A stretch of DNA of 13,751 nucleotides from an uncultured Erysipelotrichales bacterium (GTDB lineage: Bacteria; Bacillota_I; Bacilli_A; Erysipelotrichales; Coprobacillaceae), in the NCBI GenBank assembly GCA_910586805.1, contig CAJUJC010000051.1, positions 1 to 13,751 on the forward strand. Direction: 5' to 3'. Each line of letters opens with the position of its first letter. Position 1 is the stretch's first letter. Both the position numbers and the translations under genes were made by a program. The notes under the pieces were generated by a model, which saw nothing but the letters and a program-made list of their open reading frames with translations, was not told the origin of the DNA and searched no databases. Positions 1 to 8,053 of the stretch are shown here, piece by piece.

Positions 1-1539
1 TGGGTCACTCTTATCAGCTGGACCATAAATAATTTGCATTGGTTTAACTGTAACATCAATTGTTAATGAAACTTTACCACCATATTTTGTATTTGCATCT
101 ACACAAATAGTTGTACTTCCTAAGTTATTAGCTGTCATATTACCTTTATCATCAACTGTAACAATTCTTTCATTAGATGATGTCCAATGAGAATAAATAA
201 TGCCTTCTGTTTTTTTCATTGCTTGTGTTTTACTATACTCTAATTGAATTGGAGAGATGCTCTCTTTTAAAGAAAGCCATTGAGCATATAGAACCACATC
301 ATCAGAATTAGCAATTTCTTCCTTATCTGAATAAATGGTATTATTACCATCCTTATCCTTACTCCATCCATTAAAAATATAACCATCACGAATAAAAGGA
401 TTTTCACCAATTGATGCAAAAATTTGTTCCCCTTTTCCTTTTGGCATCTTTTGTTTCAGTGTTTCATCATTATTTCCAAAGTTTGAATTAAGTGTAAGAT
501 TGTATGAATCTAATGCCCATAAAATTTGATTATCATGAATATAATAAACCCCTGTTGTTCTTAAATGTGAAACATCCTCTCTTGTCATAATGTAGTTATT
601 AATACCTTCAATTTTAATCTTTTTAGGGTCTTTAAATCCTACTTCACCATTCAATGGCTGATCCATATATATTTTTACATTACTATTATTTAAATGAATA
701 TCACTTTGTACAAATGTTTTACCACCTAAATATAATTTTAAATCTTGTAAAAACATATCATCTCCATGATTTGTTTTCCCAACATTATTAGTAACTTCTA
801 CATCATGTAAATAAAGCTCTGATGTGCCTAACATGACAACTCCACCTGCATATCTTCCTGTATTCCCAGAAATTTCACCACTATTAAGTTCAACTATAAC
901 ATCAGTTGCCCATGAATAAATTCCGCCACCATATCTATCAGCATTATTGTTTATAATTTGTCCACCATTCATTATAAAGTGACTTCCTGATTGTAGACGT
1001 ATTGCTCCTCCACTTGGTTCTGTTGTCTCATCCATTCCTTTATGAGGATAACCATTTTGAAGTATTGCTCCTTCTTCCATTGTGATCTTATTCTTACTTC
1101 CTGCTTGAGATTCACCTACATAAAATAAACTTCCTTTTTTTGCCCCATCAAAAGTTATATTTTGAATGTTCATATCAATATTAGCACCTGCTGTCAAATA
1201 AAACATACTATGCTTAGTATCCATATCAATATGACCAGTTTCCTCACTAAAAGTAATCTTATTTCCACTTGATGTTCCTCGCAAAATAATATTACGAGTT
1301 CCAGTTATGGAAATACCATTTGTTAATTCAATATTTGACATGATGTTAATAAGAACATTTTCATCATTTCCTGTTAAAGCTTCAAGTAGTTCTACTTCAT
1401 TAGAAACATTCTTTTCAATTCGTTTTGTATTAGCTAAAATTGAAAAATTATCATTTATATTTTCAGTTGCAAAAACAGATACATTAAGAAGTGTTATCAT
1501 TATTGAAATAGCTAAAATCTCTAAAATTCTTGTTTTCAT
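1..1539 (-). CDS. Secreted adhesin-like surface protein, beta-helix + InlB-type repeat + Ig-like domain (C-terminus off the window)
   Basis: The reading frame stays open from an ATG at 1539 to the left edge, giving 513 codons without a stop. Residues 1-24 form a signal peptide: K2 and R4, a hydrophobic core, then a likely cut after V-F-A24. Residues about 70-290 are rich in N/G turns with GGAI, MNGGQI and GGGIY motifs spaced like right-handed beta-helix (pectate-lyase or Pmp-like) coils. Residues about 348-421 match a Listeria-Bacteroides (InlB B-type) repeat, with GYIFNGWS and a closing VVLYAQW. Residues about 430-499 look like a bacterial Ig-like (BIg_2) domain, with WTSSNERIVTVDDKGNMTA and GSTTI. 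Family knowledge suggests an exported, probably wall-anchored protein for adhesion or host or glycan contact. The anchor (LPXTG or other) would lie beyond the window and is not seen. GGAGG at 1550-1554 lies 10 nt upstream of the ATG. It is monocistronic behind the mfd terminator and has its own unusual promoter. The ligand is unknown. Confidence 0.88.
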   Translation of the reverse strand, partial: MKTRILEILAISIMITLLNVSVFATENINDNFSILANTKRIEKNVSNEVELLEALTGNDENVLINIMSNIELTNGISITGTRNIILRGTSSGNKITFSEETGHIDMDTKHSMFYLTAGANIDMNIQNITFDGAKKGSLFYVGESQAGSKNKITMEEGAILQNGYPHKGMDETTEPSGGAIRLQSGSHFIMNGGQIINNNADRYGGGIYSWATDVIVELNSGEISGNTGRYAGGVVMLGTSELYLHDVEVTNNVGKTNHGDDMFLQDLKLYLGGKTFVQSDIHLNNSNVKIYMDQPLNGEVGFKDPKKIKIEGINNYIMTREDVSHLRTTGVYYIHDNQILWALDSYNLTLNSNFGNNDETLKQKMPKGKGEQIFASIGENPFIRDGYIFNGWSKDKDGNNTIYSDKEEIANSDDVVLYAQWLSLKESISPIQLEYSKTQAMKKTEGIIYSHWTSSNERIVTVDDKGNMTANNLGSTTICVDANTKYGGKVSLTIDVTVKPMQIIYGPADKSDP

Positions 1540-1549
1540 ATTATTTTTC

Positions 1550-1554
1550 CCTCC
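1550..1554 (-). promoter_or_regulatory. Ribosome binding site of the surface-protein gene
   Basis: A perfect GGAGG (inside AGGAGGG) stands 10 nt before the ATG at 1539. It fixes the start directly before the signal peptide. Confidence 0.85.
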
Positions 1555-1568
1555 TGTCCTACAATTAG

Positions 1569-1584
1569 AATAATTATAATTATT
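1569..1584. repeat. Perfect 16-bp A/T palindrome in the leader of the surface-protein gene
   Basis: AATAATTATAATTATT is self-complementary and lies between the predicted transcription start (about 1604) and the ribosome binding site. It could be an operator or a weak leader hairpin. Because it is made only of A and T in AT-rich DNA, chance is a real alternative. Confidence 0.4.
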
Positions 1585-1610
1585 TTAAACTTATTATATT
1601 ATTCACTTAT

Positions 1611-1640
1611 ATTGTACCCCCCCCCGTGTATTTTTGTCAA
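1611..1640 (-). promoter_or_regulatory. Surface-protein promoter with a homopolymeric G spacer (probable phase-variable promoter)
   Basis: On the minus strand a perfect -35 TTGACA (1635-1640) is followed by an 18-nt spacer and a -10 TACAAT (1611-1616, 5 of 6 to consensus). Half of the spacer is a run of nine G. The DNA upstream of the -35 is very A/T rich, as for an UP element. Transcription should start near 1604, giving a leader of about 65 nt. For housekeeping sigma factors 17 bp is the preferred spacer, so eight G would give the strongest form and nine or ten G weaker ones. Length change in the run would therefore alter transcription, not reading frame. Confidence 0.8.
1617..1625. repeat. 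C9/G9 homopolymer between -35 and -10
   Basis: Nine consecutive C on the plus strand (G on the coding strand) form the only long G/C homopolymer seen in this AT-rich window. It sits in the promoter spacer 78 nt upstream of the surface-protein start. Such runs are known slippage sites in replication. Confidence 0.95.
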
Positions 1641-1759
1641 TCCATTTTCAATAATTAATTAAATATCTAAATGTATTTTTTAGTAAATTTTGTGTAGCGA
1701 TTTTGATAAGTCATTTTGCTTAGCTAATATTTTAAAACATAAGAAATTAATTTTTATTT
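1641..1759. other. AT-rich spacer between mfd terminator and surface-protein promoter
   Basis: No open reading frame of note is seen. It holds an 8-bp TTAGCTAA palindrome (1720-1727) and A/T tracts next to the -35 that may act as an UP element. I saw no long inverted repeats flanking the promoter, so a DNA-inversion switch is not indicated. Confidence 0.5.
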
Positions 1760-1805
1760 AAAACAAAAAGGCAGAAATATTCCATATTATAGAAATATCC
1801 TGCCT
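1760..1805 (-). terminator. Rho-independent terminator of the pulA-pth-mfd operon
   Basis: On the minus strand AGGCAG pairs with CTGCCT. After a small internal loop ATATT pairs with AATAT, and TTTTTGTTTT follows the stem. It lies about 45 nt after the mfd stop and isolates the surface-protein gene from mfd transcription. Confidence 0.8.
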
Positions 1806-1849
1806 CAATATAAATATTTAATATTATTCAATTCTAAGTCATATTTTAC

Positions 1850-4800
1850 CTATTGCATTTTCTTTAATTCATTTAATAATTCAATAGTTAATGGTAACCA
1901 ATTTCCAACAGTTGGCAATATTAACACAATCTCATTTTTCATATACTTAAATGTAGGCTTTGTGAATAAATGATTCACAAGTTCAAATAATTTGTCTCCT
2001 GCAACCTGAGCAGAAAATTCCTGTGTCAACATTAATTGTATTTTATCTCCAACTTCTCTCACTTGATCAATAAAAGGTTCTGTACATAAGATTTCATACT
2101 TTCGTTTTAATACAATGTTATTCACTTCTCTAGGTAATGTACCATATAAATCTTTTAAATCTCGTTCCAAAGAATTAATTTGTGTAATATGTTGTGCCTG
2201 ATAAATACGTTGATACAAATTTAACTTTTCAATATCACTTTCTACATAATTTTCAGGTATATATCCATCTACCTTAACATTTTGAACCGGAACTTCTTTT
2301 TCCTCTTTTGTTTCACCTGTTTTTTCATCAATAACTTCTTGTAATATTTTCATATACATATCAAATCCAACACTATCAATGAATCCTGCCTGCTCGCCAC
2401 CCAATATATCACCTGAACCACGAATAGATAAGTCACGCATTGCTATTTTATAGCCACTACCTAGTTGAGCAAATTCTTTAATAGCTTTTAAACGTTTTGT
2501 CGCTTCCTCATTCATTTGTTTATTTTTTGCATAAAGAAGGTAAGCATATGCCATTCTTTCACTACGACCAACACGGCCTTTGATTTGATATAATTGTGAC
2601 AATCCAAACTTATCAGCATCTTCTATAATAATCGTATTTGCATTTGGAATATCTATACCTGTTTCAATAATCGTTGTACAAACCAAGACATTATATTCTT
2701 TATTTATAAAAGATTGCATAACATTTTCTAATTGGTCTTTTGTCATTTTTCCATGTCCAAAAATCACTTTAGCGCTTGGAATCATTCTTTGAATCTGATG
2801 TGCTATTGATTCTATGTTAGATGTTTTATTATATAGATAAAAAACTTGTCCATGTCTACCTAATTCTCTTTCAATAACCTGTTGTATTAATTGTGTACTT
2901 TTTTCCATAACATATGTTTGGACTGGTAAACGATTTAATGGTGGAGTTTCTATTTGTGATAAACCTCTAATTCCCATTAATGACATTTGTAAAGTTCTTG
3001 GAATAGGTGTTGCTGTTAAAGTTAATACATCTATCGTTTCCCTTAATTCCTTGATTTTTTCCTTTTGTCTTACACCAAATCTTTGTTCTTCATCAACACA
3101 TAATAATCCTAAATCCTTAAACTCAATATCTTTAGATAGAATACGATGTGTTCCTACCAATAAATCAATCTTACCTTCTTTAACATCTTGTATAATTTGT
3201 TTCTTTCTTGCAGTAGGCGTAAAACGATTCAACAATGCAATTTGAACTGGAAAATTCTCAAAACGCTCTAACATTGTACGATAATGTTGAGAAGAAAGAA
3301 TTGTTGTTGGGCATAAAAAAGCAACTTGTTTATTGGCAAGAATAGCTTTAAAGCATGCACGCAAGGCAACTTCTGTTTTTCCAAATCCAACATCCCCACA
3401 TAACAATCTATCCATCGGTCTAGGTAATTGCATATCTGCCTTAATTTCTTTCACTGCCTCTTGTTGATCAGGAGTTAACTCATAACCAAATCCTTCTTCA
3501 AATTGAATTTGCATAGCATCATCTTGTGGATAGGCAAAACCTGGCTGTTTCATTCTTTTGGCATATAAGGCAATTAACTTATCAGCCAAATCATCAACTT
3601 TATTTCTAACTCTTTGTTTTGTCTTTTGCCATTCTGTACTATTCAATGCATGAATTTTAGGAACTTTTCCATCTTTTGAAGCATATTTACGTACCAATTT
3701 AAAATTTTCTACTGGTATGTATAAAGTATCATTACCTTTATAAGCTATATATAAATAATCTTTATGATTTCCTTTGACTTCTAAAGTTTTTATTCCCATA
3801 TACTGTCCAATACCATGAGTATCATGAACAACATAATCACCAATATTAAGTTCAGTATAATCATTAATAACCTTAGCATTCTTATATTTAATATAGCCTT
3901 TTTTCTTTTGAGAGGAAACTTTAAATAATTCTTTTTCAGTTAAAACAATAACTTGTTCATCAAAAAACTCTATACCACTCTTTAAATCTCCTAAATAAAT
4001 ATTAACACCTTTATAAATATTCTCATCATTTCCAACCATTGTATATGGAATATGGTTATCATCTAAAAGACGTACTATGATTTGTATTTGATGTTGATTA
4101 TCTAAACACATCAATATTTTATTTTTAATAGAATAATCTTTTAATTGTTGTATAAACTGTTGTTCATTTGAAAGAGGAAGTTGAATTTGCCTTGTTGTAA
4201 AAAGAATTTGCTTTTCATGTGTTGCAAAGTCTAGGAATTCAATATTCTTCTTATCCAAATATAAAGAAATATCCTGATATAAAGTTAATCCTTTAACCAT
4301 TTTGCCTAGAGACTGTAATTCCTGTGTATAGTAAAATGTTTCTTCTATATATTGATTGTATGTTTGAATAATCTTATCCTTGTTTGAAACAATGATATAA
4401 GAATCATCAAAGTATGAAAAAAGATTCGTAGATGATGTAAACATACTCATATACTGATAGATTCTTGATGAATAATCATGAGCTTTTAAACTTTCTATAT
4501 CTATTGAAATTTCTTCATCTAATTCATCCTGTTCTTCACATATTGATTCTTGTTGTAATGCTTTGATTTGTTCTATAACACTTGGAATTTCTTCATCACA
4601 ATATAACATATCTGTCGCAGGCAAAATTTGTACTGATTGTACTTTTTCAGTTGAACGTTGTGTATTTTTATCAAAAAACCTTATACTATCTATTTCATCA
4701 TCAAAAAATTCTATTCTTATAGGTTCATCGTATTGAATAGAATAAACATCAATAACTCCTCCTCTTTTTGAATAAAAGAAAGGTTCATCGACTCTTTGTA

Positions 4801-5272
4801 TATTTTGATAACCTACTTCAATTAATTTTTTTCTTAATTCCAGTGGTTCAATCACCATTCCCACTTCTAAAGATATTGTTTTTTCTTGAAATAATTCTTT
4901 GTTAGGTATAAAACGACTTAAACTATGTGTATGACATATAACAATTTGTGGTTCATCTTGACATAAACATGATAAAACATGAATTCTTTCCCCCATTAAC
5001 TCTTTAGAGTAAGCCAGTGCTTCAACTCTTAACGATTCATCACAAGGAAAAAAGTGAACCTTATTTTTAAGTATAGAAGTTAATTCCTGATAAAGCAATT
5101 GTGCCTGATATTGATTATTTTTAATAATTAACATTGTTTGAGGGCAAGTGAAAAAAGCACTAGCAATTAAAATAGCTTCATCACTAGTGTGTGATACAAC
5201 AATTTCTCCTTTTCCTTTTAACATTGCCTGATATGCGGGATTGTTTTTAATGACTTGAATAATTTTCTTCAT
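1850..5272 (-). CDS. mfd: Transcription-repair coupling factor Mfd
   Basis: Mfd is a cytoplasmic ATP-driven translocase that pushes RNA polymerase stalled at DNA damage off the template and recruits UvrA for nucleotide excision repair. From the ATG at 5272 the protein has 1140 residues, normal for the family (E. coli 1148). An N-terminal UvrB-like part comes first. The CarD-like RNA-polymerase-interacting domain covers about 476-552 (IGDYVVHDTHGIGQYMGI). The RecG-like motor shows Walker A GDVGFGKT (626-633), the DEEQ box (727-730), TATPIPRTL (753-761) and the motif VI region QIKGRVGRS (896-904), with the regulatory D7 domain at the C-terminus. A longer form starting at 5296 is possible, but it overlaps pth and has no ribosome binding site. 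The 5272 start has GGTGAT at ideal aligned spacing. It is the last gene of pulA-pth-mfd, 10 nt after the pth stop. The pth-mfd pairing is common in Firmicutes. All motor motifs are intact. Confidence 0.97.
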   Translation of the reverse strand: MKKIIQVIKNNPAYQAMLKGKGEIVVSHTSDEAILIASAFFTCPQTMLIIKNNQYQAQLLYQELTSILKNKVHFFPCDESLRVEALAYSKELMGERIHVLSCLCQDEPQIVICHTHSLSRFIPNKELFQEKTISLEVGMVIEPLELRKKLIEVGYQNIQRVDEPFFYSKRGGVIDVYSIQYDEPIRIEFFDDEIDSIRFFDKNTQRSTEKVQSVQILPATDMLYCDEEIPSVIEQIKALQQESICEEQDELDEEISIDIESLKAHDYSSRIYQYMSMFTSSTNLFSYFDDSYIIVSNKDKIIQTYNQYIEETFYYTQELQSLGKMVKGLTLYQDISLYLDKKNIEFLDFATHEKQILFTTRQIQLPLSNEQQFIQQLKDYSIKNKILMCLDNQHQIQIIVRLLDDNHIPYTMVGNDENIYKGVNIYLGDLKSGIEFFDEQVIVLTEKELFKVSSQKKKGYIKYKNAKVINDYTELNIGDYVVHDTHGIGQYMGIKTLEVKGNHKDYLYIAYKGNDTLYIPVENFKLVRKYASKDGKVPKIHALNSTEWQKTKQRVRNKVDDLADKLIALYAKRMKQPGFAYPQDDAMQIQFEEGFGYELTPDQQEAVKEIKADMQLPRPMDRLLCGDVGFGKTEVALRACFKAILANKQVAFLCPTTILSSQHYRTMLERFENFPVQIALLNRFTPTARKKQIIQDVKEGKIDLLVGTHRILSKDIEFKDLGLLCVDEEQRFGVRQKEKIKELRETIDVLTLTATPIPRTLQMSLMGIRGLSQIETPPLNRLPVQTYVMEKSTQLIQQVIERELGRHGQVFYLYNKTSNIESIAHQIQRMIPSAKVIFGHGKMTKDQLENVMQSFINKEYNVLVCTTIIETGIDIPNANTIIIEDADKFGLSQLYQIKGRVGRSERMAYAYLLYAKNKQMNEEATKRLKAIKEFAQLGSGYKIAMRDLSIRGSGDILGGEQAGFIDSVGFDMYMKILQEVIDEKTGETKEEKEVPVQNVKVDGYIPENYVESDIEKLNLYQRIYQAQHITQINSLERDLKDLYGTLPREVNNIVLKRKYEILCTEPFIDQVREVGDKIQLMLTQEFSAQVAGDKLFELVNHLFTKPTFKYMKNEIVLILPTVGNWLPLTIELLNELKKMQ

Positions 5273-5275
5273 ACC

Positions 5276-5281
5276 ATCACC
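5276..5281 (-). promoter_or_regulatory. Ribosome binding site deciding the mfd start
   Basis: GGTGAT matches the 3' part of the full Shine-Dalgarno sequence and lies 3 nt before the ATG at 5272, which is good aligned spacing. The upstream in-frame ATG at 5296 has nothing comparable. Confidence 0.6.
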
Positions 5282-5282
5282 A

Positions 5283-5837
5283 TTAATTAAATGCATTCAT
5301 AGCTGTGGTAAAGTCTTTATCTAAAAACATTTCAACAGCTTTGGCAGCTTGATTCAATCCTTCTTCTATATGAGGTATATCATCTTTAGGAAATTTTCCT
5401 AACACATAATCAACAACTGGAATACGGGGATGCCTATCTATTCCTACACGAATACGTTTAAAATTTTGTGTTCCAACATGGGCAATAATACTCTTAATTC
5501 CATTATGTCCTCCTGCACTTCCACTTTCTCTTAAACGGAGCTTCCCTACTGGCATATCTAAATCATCATAAATAACAAGAATATCTTTGACATCTATTTT
5601 GAAAAAATTCATGACTTGTATAACTGATTCACCTGATGCATTCATATATGTTAAAGGTTTAAGTAAAATAATATCTTCACCTTTGTACTTAAATTTAACA
5701 TACTCACCCTTAAATTTTTTATTAGAAATTTGAACTTTAAAAAGTTCTTCTAAACAATCCATAACCATAAAACCTACATTATGTCTTGTTTTTTCATACT
5801 CTTTTCCTGGATTTCCCAACCCTATAATTAATTTCAT
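5283..5837 (-). CDS. pth: Peptidyl-tRNA hydrolase
   Basis: The enzyme cleaves the ester bond of peptidyl-tRNAs dropped by ribosomes and so recycles tRNA in the cytoplasm. The 184-residue product has normal family length. It opens with the signature GLGNPG and shows the known active-site residues: N9, catalytic H19 (TRHNVGF), N66 (YMNASGE), the acidic pair D91/D92 (IYDDLDMPVGKLRLR) and N112 (SAGGHNGIKS). The ATG at 5837 is chosen over an in-frame GTG at 5846 because AAGGTG (5844-5849) lies 6 nt upstream of the ATG and the GTG falls inside that site. The start overlaps the pulA stop as ATGA, so translation is probably coupled to pulA. mfd follows after 10 nt. Confidence 0.97.
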   Translation of the reverse strand: MKLIIGLGNPGKEYEKTRHNVGFMVMDCLEELFKVQISNKKFKGEYVKFKYKGEDIILLKPLTYMNASGESVIQVMNFFKIDVKDILVIYDDLDMPVGKLRLRESGSAGGHNGIKSIIAHVGTQNFKRIRVGIDRHPRIPVVDYVLGKFPKDDIPHIEEGLNQAAKAVEMFLDKDFTTAMNAFN

Positions 5838-7942
5838 AACGAACACCTTCTTCCTAAAATAACTGTTGCTGTCCCTTGTATCTTCAAATACCCATGACTG
5901 ATATCTTCATCATCACTATGATATAAAACTTTATAATCATCTTCTACGTTAACTGACAAATCATCTAAAGATGCATTAAGATAAACAATAATATCCTGAT
6001 ATTCTCCATCATTTTGATGCAAATGATATTTCACCATACGATGTTCAATATTTTCTAAAGTTATATTTTCTTTCATTATTTCATAATCATCATATCTAAA
6101 ACATGGATTATTTTTTCTTAATTGAATTAAAAACTTTACAAACTCTATGGTATCATTTTCTTTTTCTCTTAGCTCCCAATCTAATGCATTTATAAAATCT
6201 CCTGAATTATAAGTATTTGTACGTCCATGTTTTGTTCTAAAAAACTCTTGTCCACTATGAATAAATGGAATACCTTGCGCTAAAATAACACCAGCTAACA
6301 TCATACGTAATCTTCTCTTCTTTGTTTCATCATCTTCATCATAGTTAGAAATTTGAATTTTATCATAACACGTTGCATTATCATGACATTCTACATAATT
6401 AATGGATTGTGAAATATTTGTAAATTTTTCAATATTACACATCATTTTCATACCTTCAAATGTTTTATAAGTATCCCCTGAAAGATAACCTAAAGATTCC
6501 ATTTGATTTGTCCCTCTCATTGTGTTTCTAAAAGTGTCATTAAAAAATCCAATATCTTGTAACATAGCATGGTTATCCATTGTTGCTTTCATATAATTTG
6601 GTAAAATATCTCCCATATTCCATCCTTCACCATAAACCATAAATGAAGGATCAATAGCTTTTGCTTGTTCGTTAACCAAACGAATTGTATCTATATCAAC
6701 AAGTCCCATTAAATCAAAACGATATCCATCCACATCGTATAAAACTTGCCACCTTTTGCACATATCTAAAATATATTTACGACACATCTTAGCATTTGTA
6801 TTCAATTCATTACCACACCAAGAACCATTTCCCAATACTCCATTGTCATATCTTCTAAAGAAATAATAAGGCACTGTTTTTTCTAAAGCATTATTATTAA
6901 TATTATGCATATGATTATAAACAACATCTAATACAACACGTATTCCTTTTTTATGTAATGAAGCTATCATTTGCTTTGCCTCTAAAATACGTTTATATCC
7001 ATCATCAGGATTTGTTACATAACTTCCCTCAGTCACATTGTATTGAGAAGGATCATACCCCCAATTGTATAAAACAGATGGGTTCTTTTCATCAACAGTT
7101 GCGTAATCATTAATAGGCATGAGTTGAACATGAGTTATACCTAATTCAGCCAAATAATCTAATCCTGTTGAATATCCTTTTTTTGTTGTTGTGTTTTCTT
7201 CAGTAAACGCCAAAAATTGTCCTTTGTGCTTCATTGAACCTGTTTCACTAATAGAAAAATCTCTTACATTTGTTTCATATATAATAGCATCCGTCTTTTT
7301 ATCCATTGGTGGAAGTGGATAATCCTTTACCTTTAACTTATCTAAATCAACAATAATATTAGTTCTACCATTAGAAGAAGATGAATAAGCATATGGATCC
7401 ATAACAATATCATATTGACCAGCATGTTTAATTAAATAAAAGTAATGATCATTTTCTAAATCACCTTTGACTTCACAATAATAAACACCTTTTAATCCTC
7501 TTGTCATAGGATATAATTCTTCTTTGCCGTCCTTAACTCTATGAACTTTTAAAATAACTCCTGTGGAAAGAGGAGACCATACTTTAAAAAGAGATCTTTC
7601 TTTTGTATAAGTGCATCCTAAATCATCTCCATCATAATAATATAAGTCATCAAACTCTTTGCACATAGAAAGTTTTGAAAAATCTAAAAAACATGACATA
7701 CCATAAGCATCTACGACCTTATACACTTTTCCTACTTGAAAAGTCGTACGTAAAGAATATTCTTGGAATGATGAATCATGACTATCTAAAGCATCTCCTT
7801 CTAACAAGGTTAACTCATCATTTTTTAAATCTTTTAAATAAAACTTACTGCTCATTCCATTATAATAATTCTTAGAAAGATAAACTCTCATTTCATTAAA
7901 ATTCACAGCATAAGCTTTCATAACAATTGCACTTTCTTCCAT
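5834..7942 (-). CDS. pulA: Type I pullulanase (glycogen/amylopectin debranching enzyme, GH13)
   Basis: The enzyme hydrolyses alpha-1,6 branch points of glycogen, pullulan or limit dextrins. With the ATG at 7942 it has 702 residues and no signal peptide, so it should act in the cytoplasm on stored glycogen. A CBM48-like domain covers about 117-205. The GH13 barrel follows, with the type I pullulanase signature YNWGYDP (292-298), region I DVVYNH (339-344), nucleophile D410 in GYRFDLMG, acid/base E439 in VYGEGW and D521 in ECHDN. All catalytic residues are present. The start is uncertain: in-frame ATGs exist at 8011, 7975, 7951, 7942 and 7921. 7942 is preferred because AAAGGA lies 8 nt upstream, whereas the ribosome site for 7951 is weaker and 8011 lies within about 7 nt of the predicted transcript start. 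It is first in an operon with pth (ATGA overlap) and mfd, an odd home for a debranching enzyme, and lies beside glgP-glgB. Confidence 0.95.
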   Translation of the reverse strand: MEESAIVMKAYAVNFNEMRVYLSKNYYNGMSSKFYLKDLKNDELTLLEGDALDSHDSSFQEYSLRTTFQVGKVYKVVDAYGMSCFLDFSKLSMCKEFDDLYYYDGDDLGCTYTKERSLFKVWSPLSTGVILKVHRVKDGKEELYPMTRGLKGVYYCEVKGDLENDHYFYLIKHAGQYDIVMDPYAYSSSSNGRTNIIVDLDKLKVKDYPLPPMDKKTDAIIYETNVRDFSISETGSMKHKGQFLAFTEENTTTKKGYSTGLDYLAELGITHVQLMPINDYATVDEKNPSVLYNWGYDPSQYNVTEGSYVTNPDDGYKRILEAKQMIASLHKKGIRVVLDVVYNHMHNINNNALEKTVPYYFFRRYDNGVLGNGSWCGNELNTNAKMCRKYILDMCKRWQVLYDVDGYRFDLMGLVDIDTIRLVNEQAKAIDPSFMVYGEGWNMGDILPNYMKATMDNHAMLQDIGFFNDTFRNTMRGTNQMESLGYLSGDTYKTFEGMKMMCNIEKFTNISQSINYVECHDNATCYDKIQISNYDEDDETKKRRLRMMLAGVILAQGIPFIHSGQEFFRTKHGRTNTYNSGDFINALDWELREKENDTIEFVKFLIQLRKNNPCFRYDDYEIMKENITLENIEHRMVKYHLHQNDGEYQDIIVYLNASLDDLSVNVEDDYKVLYHSDDEDISHGYLKIQGTATVILGRRCSL
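5844..5849 (-). promoter_or_regulatory. Ribosome binding site deciding the pth start
   Basis: AAGGTG lies 6 nt before the ATG at 5837 and within the end of pulA. It covers the alternative upstream GTG, which is therefore unlikely to be the start. Confidence 0.7.
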
Positions 7943-7950
7943 GTTTTTCA

Positions 7951-7956
7951 TCCTTT
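7951..7956 (-). promoter_or_regulatory. Ribosome binding site supporting the 7942 start of pulA
   Basis: AAAGGA ends 8 nt before the ATG at 7942. An AGGG just upstream could instead serve the ATG at 7951, so a product three residues longer cannot be excluded. Confidence 0.55.
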
Positions 7957-7990
7957 CCCTATTATCTACTCTCATAACACACAAAAAAGC

Positions 7991-8011
7991 ATGACAAATT
8001 ATATTTCTCAT
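7991..8011. promoter_or_regulatory. Imperfect 21-bp dyad downstream of the pulA promoter (possible operator)
   Basis: The arms ATGACAAAT and ATTTCTCAT match at 8 of 9 positions around a 3-nt centre. The element starts about 7 nt after the predicted transcription start. That is a usual place for a repressor site, but it could also be a leader hairpin. It does not fit the CcpA cre consensus. Confidence 0.4.
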
Positions 8012-8024
8012 ACCTCGTGTTTGT

Positions 8025-8053
8025 AGTATACCACATATATAAAAAAAAGACTA
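8025..8053 (-). promoter_or_regulatory. Extended -10 promoter of pulA-pth-mfd
   Basis: TGG followed by TATACT (8025-8033 on the minus strand) is an extended -10. The -35 at 17 bp spacing is poor (TAGTCT, 3 of 6), which is usual when the -10 is extended. Transcription should start near 8018. It lies between the glgP terminator and pulA, so the operon has its own start. Confidence 0.6.

Noticed and set aside
1307..1573. Plus-strand 88-codon frame with hydrophobic stretches
   Set aside because: It is antisense to the signal-peptide and N-terminal part of the surface gene and only mirrors its codons. No ribosome site or family resemblance was seen.
1540..1760. Invertible-promoter switch upstream of the surface gene
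   Set aside because: Gut bacteria often invert such promoters, but I found no long inverted repeats flanking this one and no recombinase gene nearby.
3051..3245. Plus-strand frame inside mfd
   Set aside because: It is antisense to the conserved Mfd motor domain and has no independent signal.
7675..7875. Plus-strand frame inside pulA
   Set aside because: It is antisense to the pulA N-terminal coding region, with low-complexity composition and no ribosome site.
7943..8011. N-terminal extension of pulA from ATG 8011 as a signal peptide
   Set aside because: The extension has charged residues (DNRERMK) after a short weak hydrophobic patch, and its ATG is almost at the transcript start with a misplaced ribosome site.
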